Shown piece by piece: positions 26,883-35,929 of a stretch of DNA of 64,000 bases (position 1 is its first letter; each line of letters begins with the position of its first letter). The stretch covers positions 1-64,000 of the forward strand of contig NZ_BJZU01000017.1 of assembly GCF_007992195.1 (NCBI RefSeq), read 5' to 3'. The notes below the pieces were generated by a model. It was not told the DNA's origin. It saw only the letters and a list, made by a program, of their open reading frames with translations, and searched no databases. A program made the translations under genes and the position numbers. The DNA is from Methylobacterium oxalidis. GTDB lineage: Bacteria > Pseudomonadota > Alphaproteobacteria > Rhizobiales > Beijerinckiaceae.

Positions 26883-28256
26883 TTAAGCGGCCTGCGCCTC
26901 GACCCGGTTCCGGCCCGCGGCCTTGGCGCGGTAGAGGGCGAGGTCGGCGCGCTTGAGCATGTCGCCGGGGCCCGCATCCGCGGGCTCGCGCACGGCGACG
27001 CCGATCGAGACCGTCACCGAGACGCTGCGCGAGGCCCGCTGGATCGCGAAGGGCAGCGCCTCGACCCGCTCCCGGATGCGCTCGGCGATGGCCTGCGCCT
27101 CGCAAAGACCCGCGTCGGGCAGCACGATCACCACCTCCTCGCCGCCGTAGCGGGCGACGATGTCGATGTTGCGGGTGTGCGTGCGCAGGCGCTCGGCGAA
27201 GGTGCGCAGCACCTCGTCGCCGGCCTCGTGGCCGTAGGTGTCGTTGATGCCCTTGAAGCGGTCGATGTCGAGGATGAGCGCCGCCACCGGCCGCTGGCGC
27301 AGGGCCGCGTCGTCGAACAGGGCGCCGAGATGGCTGTCGAGGTAGCGCCGGTTGTGCAGGCCCGTCAGCCCGTCCGTGATGGCGAGCTCCATCGAGGCGT
27401 GGACGGCGCCGCGCAGCACGTCCGAGAAGCGCTTGCGGCGCACCTGCGTGCGCAGCCGCGCCTGCAGCTCGTTCCGGTCGATCGGCCGGGTCAGGAAGTC
27501 GTGCACGCCGAAATCGAGCCCGCGCACGATCCGGGCCCGCTCGTGCGGCTCGGCCAACATGATCAGGGGCACGCTGCGGGTGCGGTCGAGCGAGCGGAGC
27601 TGGCTGCACAGGCGCAGGCCGTCCGAACCCTCGAGGTCGAGGCTGACGAGGATCGCGTCGTAGGCGCCCTCCGTGGCCAGCAAGAGGGCGCGGTGCGGGT
27701 CGGCCTCCACCGTGACGGCGTGGTGCTGGCCGATCGCCGAGGCCATGCGCCCGGCCGCACCCGGGCGGTCCTCCACCAGGAGCACGCTGGCGTTCAGGCC
27801 CGTCTCCGCGGTGGCGAGCGCCAGGGGATCGCCCATGCCGAAGTCGCGCGAGGCCATGGCGCGCCCGCGCAGCTCGTCCGTCACGGCCTTCAGCCGCACG
27901 AGGCTGCGCACCCGCGTGAACAGGGCGGTGTCGTCGATCGGCTTCGTCAGGAAATCGTCGGCGCCCGCGTCGAGGCCGCGCAGCCGGTCGGAGGGCTGGT
28001 CGAGGGCCGTGACCATCACCACCGGCAGGTGGGCGGTGACGGGATTGTTCTTCAGGTGACGGCAGACCTCGAACCCGTCCATCCCCGGCATCATCACGTC
28101 GAGGAGGACGACGTCGCACAATCCCTGCTCGCAGATCGCGATCGCGTCCGGGCCGTTCATCGCGGCCAGAACGTCGAAATATTCCAGCGAGAGCTTCGTC
28201 TCGAGGAGCTTCACGTTCGGGAACAGGTCATCGACGATCAGGACCCGGGCCGACAT
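26883..28256 (-). CDS. pleD: Response regulator PleD (diguanylate cyclase)
   Basis: A 457-residue cell-cycle regulator making cyclic di-GMP. REC1 is at residues 1 to 120 with the phosphorylated Asp53 in VVLLDVMMPGMDG. A second REC domain, from about 155, is degenerate (ILVSLDLEGSDG) and used for dimerisation. The GGDEF domain (about 290 to 450) has the active motif ARYGGEEVVIVLP; the allosteric I-site RNID lies five residues before it, so product inhibition is expected. It follows divK in the same direction with a gap of 69 bases, as in Caulobacter and rhizobia. Confidence 0.97.
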   Translation of the reverse strand: MSARVLIVDDLFPNVKLLETKLSLEYFDVLAAMNGPDAIAICEQGLCDVVLLDVMMPGMDGFEVCRHLKNNPVTAHLPVVMVTALDQPSDRLRGLDAGADDFLTKPIDDTALFTRVRSLVRLKAVTDELRGRAMASRDFGMGDPLALATAETGLNASVLLVEDRPGAAGRMASAIGQHHAVTVEADPHRALLLATEGAYDAILVSLDLEGSDGLRLCSQLRSLDRTRSVPLIMLAEPHERARIVRGLDFGVHDFLTRPIDRNELQARLRTQVRRKRFSDVLRGAVHASMELAITDGLTGLHNRRYLDSHLGALFDDAALRQRPVAALILDIDRFKGINDTYGHEAGDEVLRTFAERLRTHTRNIDIVARYGGEEVVIVLPDAGLCEAQAIAERIRERVEALPFAIQRASRSVSVTVSIGVAVREPADAGPGDMLKRADLALYRAKAAGRNRVEAQAA

Positions 28257-28325
28257 CAACACGCTCGCTGAAGTTGTCTAATATTCGTCTTGACACGCTT
28301 AGCGAGTACAGATGTCCGCCGCGTC

Positions 28326-28700
28326 TCAGCTGCCCTCACCAAGATACGTCCGAACCGTTGCCAAAAACTTCGCGACCGAGATCGGCTTCGACAGGTACGC
28401 CTCGCAGCCGCCCTCGCGGATGCGCTCCTCGTCGCCCTTCATGGCGAAGGCGGTGATGGCGATGACGGGGATGTCCTTGAGGTCGTCGTCCTCCTTGAGC
28501 CACTTGGTCACCTCCAGTCCCGAGACTTCGGGGAGCTGGATGTCCATCAGGATCAGGTCGGGATGGTGCTTGCGGGCGAGCTCGATCGCCTCGATGCCGT
28601 TGGCGGTCTTGAGGGTCGCGTAGCCGTGCGCCTCCAGGAGGTCGTTGAAGAGCTTCATGTTGAGCTCGTTGTCCTCAACGATGAGCACCGTCTTCGTCAT
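28326..28700 (-). CDS. divK: Cell-cycle response regulator DivK
   Basis: A 124-residue single-domain receiver with no output domain. [18 protein letters not shown] opens the domain, the phospho-acceptor is Asp53 ([11 protein letters not shown]), and the conserved Lys is in YLSKPISV. DivK signals through histidine kinases DivJ and PleC to polarity and the CtrA pathway. The ATG of [11 protein letters not shown] is used; the frame opens 31 codons earlier, overlapping the upstream gap. It is followed by pleD, so the two phospho-signalling proteins are co-expressed. Confidence 0.96.
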   Translation of the reverse strand: MTKTVLIVEDNELNMKLFNDLLEAHGYATLKTANGIEAIELARKHHPDLILMDIQLPEVSGLEVTKWLKEDDDLKDIPVIAITAFAMKGDEERIREGGCEAYLSKPISVAKFLATVRTYLGEGS

Positions 28701-28776
28701 GGCCCATTGTTCCCGGTGCGCTGGCGGCTCATTGTTTACGGACTCTTCGCCCGTCTCATGGCATTGTAAGTGACAC

Positions 28777-29076
28777 ATGTTGATGAAACGCAAATCCGTT
28801 CAAGAGGATGATTCTGCTGAAGCGCTCGCCGTGGCGGTGCTCGGCTGGCTCGCGGCAGACGAGGACCGTCTGTTCCCCTTCCTGAACCTGAGCGGCCTCG
28901 CGCCGGACAATCTGCGCGAAAGCGCCCGCGACCCGGGTTTCCTGGCGGGCGTCCTCGACCACGTCATGAGCGACGAGGGCCTGCTGCTCGCCTGCGCCCG
29001 CGGGCTCGAGCGCAAGCCCGAGGCGATCGCGGCCGCCTGGCATCGCCTGTCGCCGCGGGCCTCCGACGAGGTCTGA
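28777..29076 (+). CDS. DUF3572 protein
   Basis: A 99-residue protein with [20 protein letters not shown], then [20 protein letters not shown] and a helical end, the pattern of DUF3572. The family is typical of alphaproteobacteria; no function is established. Its stop codon overlaps the dinB start (ATGA), so the two are translationally coupled, and it is divergent to divK. Confidence 0.9.
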   Translation: MLMKRKSVQEDDSAEALAVAVLGWLAADEDRLFPFLNLSGLAPDNLRESARDPGFLAGVLDHVMSDEGLLLACARGLERKPEAIAAAWHRLSPRASDEV

Positions 29077-30410
29077 TGCGCCCGGTCTGCCGCGACTGCC
29101 TGGGCACGCAGGAGGCGGGGAGCCGCCGCTGCGGCGCCTGCGGCTCGCCGCGGCTCCTCGCGCACCCGGAGCGCGACCGGCTGACCATCGCCCACGTCGA
29201 TTGCGACGCCTTCTACGCGGCTGTGGAAAAGCGGGACGACCCGAGCCTGCGCGACCGCCCGCTGATCATCGGCGGCGGGCGGCGCGGCGTCGTGTCGACG
29301 GCCTGCTACATCGCGCGGATCTCGGGCGTGCGCTCGGCGATGCCGATGTTCCAGGCGCTGAAGGCCTGCCCGGATGCGGTGGTGCTGCGCCCCGACATGG
29401 AGAAGTACGCCCGGGTCGGGCGCGAGGTGCGGGCGCTGATGCTGGCGCTGACTCCCGCGGTCGAGCCCGTCTCGATCGACGAGGCGTTCCTCGACCTCTC
29501 GGGCACCGAGCGCCTGCACGGGACGAGCCCGGCCGTGACGCTCGCCCGCTTCGCGGCGCGGGTCGAGCGCGAGGTCGGCATCACGGTCTCGATCGGCCTC
29601 TCGGACGCGAAGTTCCTGGCCAAGATCGCCTCGGACCTCGACAAGCCGCGGGGCTTCTCGATCCTCGGCCGGGCCGAGGCCGCGGAGTTCCTGGCGGACA
29701 GGCCGGTGACGATCCTGCCCGGCATCGGCCGCTCGGCCGCCGCGCGGCTCGCGGATCTCGGGATCACCCGGGTCGGCGACCTCACCCGCGCCGATCCGCG
29801 CCGCCTCTACGGCGCGATCGGCCGGGACGCCGAGCGCCTGCTCAAGCTCGCTCGCGGCGAGGACGCGCGGCCCGTGCGCAGCCACCGCGAGGCGAAGAGC
29901 GTCTCGGCGGAGACCACCTTCCAGGCCGACATCGCCGCCTTCGCGGAGCTGCGGCCGATCCTGTGGCGGCTCTGCGAGAAGGTCTCGGCCCGGCTGAAGC
30001 GCTCCGGGCTCGCCGGGGCGAGCGTGACCCTGAAGCTGAAGGACCGGAGCTTCGCGCTGCGCACCCGCACCCGCGGCGGCCTGCCGCCGACGCAGCTCGC
30101 CGCGCGGCTCTTCTCGGCCGGCGAGGCGCTGCTCCGGGATTCCTGCGACGGCACGCCCTTCCGCCTGATCGGGATCGGCGCGGGCGATCTCTGCGAGGCG
30201 GCCCACGCCGACCGGGGCGATCTCGTCGACGCGAGCGTGCGGGACACGGCCCGCCGCGAGGCGGCCCTCGACCGGGTCCGCGAGAAGTTCGGCGCGGGGG
30301 CGATCCAGCGCGGCATCGCCTTCACGGCGCCGCCGCGGCCCGAGCCCGCCGCGGCCGGCCCCCTCGCCCGGCCCGGACGCGGCGCGCAGGCGCGCGAGCC
30401 CGCCGGCTGA
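29076..30410 (+). CDS. dinB: DNA polymerase IV with N-terminal zinc-ribbon-like segment
   Basis: A 444-residue Y-family polymerase for translesion synthesis. Active-site motifs are HVDCDAFYAAVEKRDDP and VEPVSIDEAFLDLSG; the little-finger domain follows from about residue 255. A 40-residue extension precedes the catalytic core and carries CxxC twice (Cys5, Cys8, Cys19, Cys22), which suggests a small zinc ribbon. It overlaps the DUF3572 gene by 4 bases. The C-terminal end is Pro/Ala/Arg-rich with no clear beta-clamp motif seen. Confidence 0.93.
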   Translation: MRPVCRDCLGTQEAGSRRCGACGSPRLLAHPERDRLTIAHVDCDAFYAAVEKRDDPSLRDRPLIIGGGRRGVVSTACYIARISGVRSAMPMFQALKACPDAVVLRPDMEKYARVGREVRALMLALTPAVEPVSIDEAFLDLSGTERLHGTSPAVTLARFAARVEREVGITVSIGLSDAKFLAKIASDLDKPRGFSILGRAEAAEFLADRPVTILPGIGRSAAARLADLGITRVGDLTRADPRRLYGAIGRDAERLLKLARGEDARPVRSHREAKSVSAETTFQADIAAFAELRPILWRLCEKVSARLKRSGLAGASVTLKLKDRSFALRTRTRGGLPPTQLAARLFSAGEALLRDSCDGTPFRLIGIGAGDLCEAAHADRGDLVDASVRDTARREAALDRVREKFGAGAIQRGIAFTAPPRPEPAAAGPLARPGRGAQAREPAG

Positions 30411-30426
30411 GCCCGTGCCGGCGCCG

Positions 30427-31302
30427 TCAGGGCGTGCAGGGGGCGGGCTGCACCTTGTCGATGTCGAGCCGGGTCAGGTCGCCGTTGATGGCGAAATCGC
30501 CGTAATCGAGCTTGAGGGCGCCGCTGACGCCGTTCTCGTAGAGGTCGAAGGTGAGGGTGTAGATCGGCGTGCGCTCGCCCTCCCCTTGGGTGAAGTAGCT
30601 CAGCGTCACCGGCCAGTGCGCCACCGCCGCCATCGGGCCCGCGCGCAGGGGCTTGTCGCGGTCCGTGCCGGAGGCGTTCGTCGGGGCGGTGATCTGCCGC
30701 CCGATCACCGCGAGGGTGTCGTAGACCTTGCGGCCGTCGTCCGATCCGTCGAACACCTTGGTGGAGAGGGTGGTCTGCCCGGCGCGCGCCGCCTCGATCA
30801 GCCGGCGCATGTGCAGGCTCGGGAACAGCACCGTGTCGCGGTCCTGGAACTGGTCGCGCTTGGGCTCCTTCAGGCGCACCTTGAGCCCGTCCTTCGCGTC
30901 CGCCGTGCCGTCGATGGCGGAGCCGGGGGCGCCGTTGAGGACGGTGGTGGTCTTGAAGCGGAAATCCTGGCCGTCGCCGCTCTCGAACGTGGTGTTGCGC
31001 AGGTCCGAGGTGCGGCTTCCCGACTCGCCGCTCTCCAGCATGGTGACCTGACGCGTCTGCATCGTGTAGCCGCGGCAGGCGTCGCCCTTGAAGTCGATGA
31101 CGATGCGGCCGCGGGCGCTCTCGACGGCGCGGGTGCCGCCGCTGGAGGCGAGCGTGAGGTCGTAGACCGCCCGGTGGCTCGCGAGCGTCACGGGAGGGGC
31201 TGCCTTGGCCGGCGGCTCCTGGCCGGCGGGAGCGGCGGGGGCGGCCCAGGCCGTGCCGGTCGCGAGGAGGAGGAGGCAGGCTGGGGCGAGGCGCGGCGTC
31301 AT
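30427..31302 (-). CDS. EipB-family (DUF1849) periplasmic envelope protein
   Basis: A 291-residue exported protein: signal peptide MTPRLAPACLLLLATGTAWA, then LASHRAVYDLTLASS, the Cys in GDACRGYTMQTRQ, GDGQDFRFKTTTVLNG, LFPSLHMRRLIEAA and KVFDGSDDGRKVYDTLAVIG. This order matches EipB, a Brucella periplasmic protein needed for envelope integrity. The start is the ATG preceded by CAGGAG. It is convergent with dinB, with 16 bases between the stop codons. Confidence 0.85.
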   Translation of the reverse strand: MTPRLAPACLLLLATGTAWAAPAAPAGQEPPAKAAPPVTLASHRAVYDLTLASSGGTRAVESARGRIVIDFKGDACRGYTMQTRQVTMLESGESGSRTSDLRNTTFESGDGQDFRFKTTTVLNGAPGSAIDGTADAKDGLKVRLKEPKRDQFQDRDTVLFPSLHMRRLIEAARAGQTTLSTKVFDGSDDGRKVYDTLAVIGRQITAPTNASGTDRDKPLRAGPMAAVAHWPVTLSYFTQGEGERTPIYTLTFDLYENGVSGALKLDYGDFAINGDLTRLDIDKVQPAPCTP

Positions 31303-31391
31303 GCGGACTCCTGAACTGCGCGGGCCGGGATCGGGTGCGGCTGACAGATAGGTTGTTCCCCGATCGGGGCAAAGATCGGGCCGGCGCCGCC

Positions 31392-33257
31392 TCAGCGGTA
31401 GCCCGCCGCCTGCAATTCGAACAGCTCCGCGTAGCGCCCCGCGCGGGCGCGCAGCTCGGCGTGGGTACCGGCTTCGAGAACCCGCCCCTCCTCCAGGACG
31501 AGGATGCGGTCGGCCATGCGCACCGTGGAGAAGCGGTGCGAGATGAGGATGGCCGTGCGCCCGCGGGTCAGCTCGCGGAAGCGCTCGAACACCGCGAACT
31601 CGGACCGCGCGTCGAGGGAGGCGGTCGGCTCGTCGAGGATCAGGATCTCGGCCTCGCGCATGTAGGCCCGGGCGATGGCGATCTTCTGCCACTCGCCCCC
31701 CGACAGGTCGACGCCCTCCGAGAAGCGCTTGCCGAGAGGCTGCGCGTAGCCGAGCGGCAGCCGCGCGATGACGGCGTCGGCGAGGCTGCGCCCGGCGGCC
31801 GCGGCAACCCGCTCGGCGTCCTCCCGCGCGTCGACGCGGCCGACCGCGACGTTCTCCCCCGCCGTGAAGTCGAAGCGCACGAAGTCCTGGAAGATGACGC
31901 CGATCCGGGCGCGCAGGTCGTCCAGGGCGTAGGCGGCGAGCGGCAGCCCGTCGAGGAGGATGCGGCCCTCGCTCGGGTCGTAGAGGCGGGTCATCAGCTT
32001 GACGATGGTGGTCTTGCCGGCCCCGTTCTCGCCGACGAGGGCGACGACCTCCCCCGCCGCGAGGCCGAAGCTGAGGTGGCGCACCGCCCACGCCGCGCTG
32101 CCCGGGTAGCGGAAGCCCACGTCCTCGAAGACGAGGCCGGCGGCGAGCGGCACCGGGACCGGCACGGGATGCTCGGGCGAGCGGATCAGCGGCCGGATCT
32201 CGAAGAAGGAGAACAGGTCCTCCAGGTACTGGGCCTGCGCGGCGATCTGCGTGAACCCGAGGAGCAGCCCCTCGATCAGGCTGCGCAGGCGCTGGAACGA
32301 GCCGGCCAGGAAGGCGAGGTCGCCGATCGAGAAATCGCCCGCGACCGTGCGCCAGACGATCGTCCCGTAGGCGAGATAGTAGGCGAGCGCGCCGAGGCTC
32401 GCGAAGGCGCCGCCCCAGAGGGTGCGGCGGATCAACAGCGCGCGGTTGTCGCCGATCAGGCGGCGGGAGATCGCCTCGAACCGCGCCACGAGGTAGGCGC
32501 TGAGGCCGAACAGCTTGATCTCCTTGGCGGATTCGACGCTGGCGCCGAGGTATCGCAGGTAGTCGATCTGGCGCCGCTCGGGCGTTCGCCGCCAGGACAG
32601 CCGGTAGCCCTGGCGGTTGAAGTGCAGCTCGTTGAGGAAGGCGGGCACCACGGCGGCGGCCAGGAGCAGGATCAGCCAGGGCGTGAAGGCCGCGAGCCCC
32701 GCCGCGAGGACGAGGAGGGTCATGAGGTCCTGCGCCTGCCTGAACACCTGGCCGATCAGGCCCATGCGGCCCGTGACCTGACGCCGCGCGCGCTCCAGCC
32801 GATCCTGCTGGGCGCTGTCCTCGAACTGGGCGAGGTCGAGATCGGCCGCGTGGCGCATCAGGCGGACGGTCGCAGCGTTGCCGTAAAGATCGGCGATGAG
32901 CTCGTCGAGAAGGGTGGTCAGGCGGCCGAGAAGGTCCGACGCGACGGCGAGGCCGAGCTCCAGGGCGACGAGCCCCGCGAGCCGGGCGAGGTGCGGGTCG
33001 GCGAGCCAGGCGCCGAGGTCGAGCGGCACGGAGCGCGGACGCGCGTGCTCGGCCACGATCGCGTCGAGGATGAGCTTGGCGACGTAGAGGAGGCAGACGG
33101 GCAGACAGGCGCGCGCGAGGCGCAGGACGACGCTCAGGGCGAACAGGCGCGGGCTCGCGGCGCGCACCTGCCCGAACAGGGCCGGGACGTAGCGCAGGGC
33201 GCCGAGGCGCCCGTCGAGCCAGGAGCGGAGGGGGAAGCCGGCCATCGCGCCGACCAT
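31392..33257 (-). CDS. ABC exporter, fused membrane and ATPase domains
   Basis: A 621-residue half-transporter. About five to six membrane segments occupy residues 35 to 330, including LARLAGLVALELGLAVASD. The ATPase part has Walker A VGENGAGKTT, signature LSGGEWQKIAIARAY and Walker B ILILDEPTASLDAR. Glu in place of the usual Arg or Gln after LSGG is a family trait of some peptide and lipid exporters. Two ATG starts are possible (33257 or 33245). Substrate is unknown; it probably works as a homodimer in the inner membrane. It precedes the EipB-family gene in the same direction, 90 bases apart. Confidence 0.9.
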   Translation of the reverse strand: MVGAMAGFPLRSWLDGRLGALRYVPALFGQVRAASPRLFALSVVLRLARACLPVCLLYVAKLILDAIVAEHARPRSVPLDLGAWLADPHLARLAGLVALELGLAVASDLLGRLTTLLDELIADLYGNAATVRLMRHAADLDLAQFEDSAQQDRLERARRQVTGRMGLIGQVFRQAQDLMTLLVLAAGLAAFTPWLILLLAAAVVPAFLNELHFNRQGYRLSWRRTPERRQIDYLRYLGASVESAKEIKLFGLSAYLVARFEAISRRLIGDNRALLIRRTLWGGAFASLGALAYYLAYGTIVWRTVAGDFSIGDLAFLAGSFQRLRSLIEGLLLGFTQIAAQAQYLEDLFSFFEIRPLIRSPEHPVPVPVPLAAGLVFEDVGFRYPGSAAWAVRHLSFGLAAGEVVALVGENGAGKTTIVKLMTRLYDPSEGRILLDGLPLAAYALDDLRARIGVIFQDFVRFDFTAGENVAVGRVDAREDAERVAAAAGRSLADAVIARLPLGYAQPLGKRFSEGVDLSGGEWQKIAIARAYMREAEILILDEPTASLDARSEFAVFERFRELTRGRTAILISHRFSTVRMADRILVLEEGRVLEAGTHAELRARAGRYAELFELQAAGYR

Positions 33258-33383
33258 GCCGCCGCCCGTCCCGCGCGTCGATCCCGCCCCGCCGCGACAT
33301 CCGGCATCGGCCGGCGCGAATTTGCCCGCACTGGGAATAGCCGTATGTTAACAAAAACAGATTTCCGGAGCGGAGGAGGAGCG

Positions 33384-34115
33384 ATGCTCAGCGGCTCGGC
33401 AGTCCTGCGGGTCTCGTTGCTGCTCATCGTCGCCGGCGCGCTCGCGGCCCTCGTGCAGCATTTCTGGCCGTACGGCGGCTCCGAGCCGGCGGAACCCCCG
33501 AGGGCTACGGTGACGGCCCCGGCCAAACCCGCGCAGCGAGCCGAGCCCGCGCAGCGAGCGGAGCCGGCACAGCGTCCCGAACCCGCGCCCCGCGCCGAGC
33601 CGAGGCGGATCGATCCGCAGGCCGCGCAGGCGCCGCAGGCCGCGCAGGTGCCGCAGGACCAGACGAACGTCCCCCAGGCTTCGCCGCCCCGGCCCTCGGC
33701 CTTCCCGCAGGCGTCGCCGGTTCCGCAGGCGGTGCCCGTCCCGTCCGTGACGCCGCAGCCCGAGGGGCCCGCGGGCCCGGCCCCCGCGCCGGGTCCGCTG
33801 GCCGGGCTCGACCCCGCTCCTCCGGCGACCCCCGCCCCGGCGCCCGGGCCGGGCCCGGAGGCGGGCGCGCGGCCGGCCGAGGGAGTGCCGCCGCAGGCCG
33901 CGCTCGACCCCGAGCCCGGCGCGCCCCGGGCGATCAGCCTCGTCGATCTCAACACCGGCTCGCTGGCGGACCTCAACCGCCTGCGCGGCGGCGGCAGCAT
34001 CGGCCGGGCGATCATCCAGAAGCGGCCCTACGCCTCGGTCGACCAGCTCCTGTCGAAGCGGGTGCTCACCCGCGCGACCTACGACCGCATCAAGGACCAG
34101 GTGACGGTCCAGTAG
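33384..34115 (+). CDS. Membrane-anchored helix-hairpin-helix protein
   Basis: A 243-residue protein: one N-terminal membrane helix (VLRVSLLLIVAGALAALV), a long Pro/Ala/Gln linker with repeats of AEPAQR and PQA (residues 30 to 180), and a C-terminal ComEA-type helix-hairpin-helix segment of 55 residues beginning SLVDLNTGSLADLNRL and ending YDRIKDQVTV. The ATG follows GGAGGAGCG. ComEA-like domains bind DNA or act in protein contacts. The layout suggests a periplasmic DNA- or envelope-binding role, but that is inference. Confidence 0.8.
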   Translation: MLSGSAVLRVSLLLIVAGALAALVQHFWPYGGSEPAEPPRATVTAPAKPAQRAEPAQRAEPAQRPEPAPRAEPRRIDPQAAQAPQAAQVPQDQTNVPQASPPRPSAFPQASPVPQAVPVPSVTPQPEGPAGPAPAPGPLAGLDPAPPATPAPAPGPGPEAGARPAEGVPPQAALDPEPGAPRAISLVDLNTGSLADLNRLRGGGSIGRAIIQKRPYASVDQLLSKRVLTRATYDRIKDQVTVQ

Positions 34116-34206
34116 TTCTGCCAGCCTGCGGTCTGGCGCGGGAAATCCGAGATGCCTATGGTGCGGCGTGCGTGATCACACCCGTCGACAGGCCAAGGAC
34201 ACCCGC

Positions 34207-34422
34207 ATGTTCACCCCGACCGGCAGCACGATCCTGCGCGACGACCTCGGCGTGCAGGAGACCACCGAGACGGACAACATCGTCCGCTGGGACGGCGAGC
34301 GGCTCTACGTGGAGCACGACGTCTACCACAACGGTCAGCTCGTCCACCGCAAGTACCGCCGCAACGTCACCGAGCCCGTGGCCCGCGCGCTGCTCGCGGT
34401 GATCAACCGCGGCCGGCAGTGA
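34207..34422 (+). CDS. Small hypothetical protein
   Basis: A 71-residue protein beginning MFTPTGSTILRDDLGVQET, then WDGERLYVEHDVYHNGQL. The ATG follows AAGGA by 8 bases. It ends overlapping the GTG start of the next gene by 4 bases, so the two are coupled. I recognise no family; no signal peptide or membrane segment is visible. Confidence 0.6.
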   Translation: MFTPTGSTILRDDLGVQETTETDNIVRWDGERLYVEHDVYHNGQLVHRKYRRNVTEPVARALLAVINRGRQ

Positions 34423-34901
34423 GGCGGGCCGCCCTCGCCCTGGCGCTGCTCGCCGGACTCTCCGGACCGGCCGCCGCGCAGGTCAGCGTCCGCTACGTCG
34501 CGCCCGAGCGCTTCACCGACGCCGAGAACCGGATCGGCACCGGCCTGACCCTGCGGGTCACCCTCGCGGAGATGACCCGCATCCTGCAGGAACTCGGCCG
34601 CCGCTATCTCCGGCCGGGCGAGACCCTCGACGTCACCGTCCTCGACATCGACCTCGCCGGCATCGAGCAGCCGGGCTTCGGGACGGCGCAGGCCCTGCGC
34701 GTGGTCCGCGACGCCTCCCCGCCCCGCATCCGCTTCGCCTACACCCTGCGGCGCGGCGGCCGCACGCTGGCACAGGGCGAGGAGAGCCTCACCGACATCA
34801 ACTTCCTCCTGAACCCCAGCGCCCGCTTCTCCACCGGGCCGCTCACCTACGAGCAGGAGCTGCTGCGGGGCTGGTTCCACCGGCGGTTCCAGGCCGGGTA
34901 G
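34419..34901 (+). CDS. DUF3016 exported protein
   Basis: A 160-residue protein with a signal peptide (RRAALALALLAGLSGPAAAQ). Then VRYVAPERFTDAENRIG, DVTVLDIDLAGIEQPG, and near the end LTYEQELLRGWFHRRF, the order expected of DUF3016. Probably periplasmic; its function is not known. The start is a GTG overlapping the stop of the upstream small gene. Confidence 0.85.
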   Translation: MRRAALALALLAGLSGPAAAQVSVRYVAPERFTDAENRIGTGLTLRVTLAEMTRILQELGRRYLRPGETLDVTVLDIDLAGIEQPGFGTAQALRVVRDASPPRIRFAYTLRRGGRTLAQGEESLTDINFLLNPSARFSTGPLTYEQELLRGWFHRRFQAG

Positions 34902-34990
34902 GCGCCGCGCCCGGCCGGAACGGGCTCCGACATCCGCCTGACGCCTGAGCCTGCCAGGGAGAGGACCTTCGCCTCCTCTTGCTGGCTCAC

Positions 34991-35929
34991 ATGCGGATCT
35001 CCCTCGTCATCAACGCGGCCTCCGGCTCGGCCGGCGCGGTCCCGCCCGAGACCATCCGCGAGCGCCTCGCCGCCTCGGGGCTGAGGATCGCCTGCGAACC
35101 CGACCCCGGCCTGCCCCTGCGGCAGCGCCTGGAACGGGCGGCGCGCGAGCCCGGCATCGGGGCGCTCGTCGTCGCGGGCGGCGACGGCACGGTGGCCTGC
35201 GCAGCCTCCGTCCTGTGCGGGAGCGAGACGCCGCTCGGGCGCCTGCCGCTCGGGCTCCTGCCGCTCGGCACCATGAACCTCCTGGCGAAGGATCTCGGCC
35301 CGCCGCTCGACCTCGACGGGGCGGTCGCGGCGATCGGCTCGGGTGTCGTGCGACGCATCGACGTCGGCGCGGTGAACGGCGAGGTCTTCCTGATCAACTC
35401 GGTCCTCGGCATGCCGGCCCGCCTCGCGCACCACCGCGAGGCGCAGCGCGGGCGCCCGAGCCTCGCGGGGCTCGCCCGCTGGACCTTGGGCCTTGTCCGC
35501 CATCTCGGGCGCTACCCGCGCCTCTCGGTGACGGCCCGGATCGACGGGCAGGAGCGGCGCCTGCGCGTGCGGGCGCTCGCCGTCGTCAACAACGACTACC
35601 GGGAGGCGCCCGGCCAGATCCTCGTGCGCGCCTCCCTCGACGGCGGCAGCCTCACCCTCTACGTGCTGCCGCGGCTCTCGCCCTGGCGCCTCCTGCGCGT
35701 CGGCCTCGCCCTCGCCCTCGCCCTCGGCGACTGGCGGGGACTGCCGGGAGTCGAGCGCCGCGCCGTCGCCGACCTCACCCTTTCCGCCCCGCGGCGGGCC
35801 CTGCGGGTGATGAACGACGGCGAGGCGCGCCTGCTGGCGAGCCCGTTGCGCTATCGCATCCTCCGGCGCGCTCTTCTCGTTATGATCCCGCCGGGTCCCG
35901 AGGAGACCGGCCAGCGGGAGCCTCCATGA
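34991..35929 (+). CDS. Diacylglycerol/lipid kinase family protein
   Basis: A 312-residue kinase of the LCB5/YegS class. VVAGGDGTVACAASVL holds the GGDGT nucleotide-binding motif, and LPLGTMNLLAKDLG follows. The C-terminal beta-sandwich ends FILPP-like sequence in this family; here it ends in LRRALLVMIPPG. It would phosphorylate a lipid such as diacylglycerol or a sphingosine-like base at the inner membrane. It overlaps the next gene by 4 bases (ATGA), so the two form an operon. Confidence 0.9.
   Translation: MRISLVINAASGSAGAVPPETIRERLAASGLRIACEPDPGLPLRQRLERAAREPGIGALVVAGGDGTVACAASVLCGSETPLGRLPLGLLPLGTMNLLAKDLGPPLDLDGAVAAIGSGVVRRIDVGAVNGEVFLINSVLGMPARLAHHREAQRGRPSLAGLARWTLGLVRHLGRYPRLSVTARIDGQERRLRVRALAVVNNDYREAPGQILVRASLDGGSLTLYVLPRLSPWRLLRVGLALALALGDWRGLPGVERRAVADLTLSAPRRALRVMNDGEARLLASPLRYRILRRALLVMIPPGPEETGQREPP

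Noticed and set aside
30427..33354. A 975-codon frame on the minus strand covering both the EipB and ABC genes
   Set aside because: Only its last 291 codons make sense (EipB); the rest is the wrong frame of the ABC exporter.
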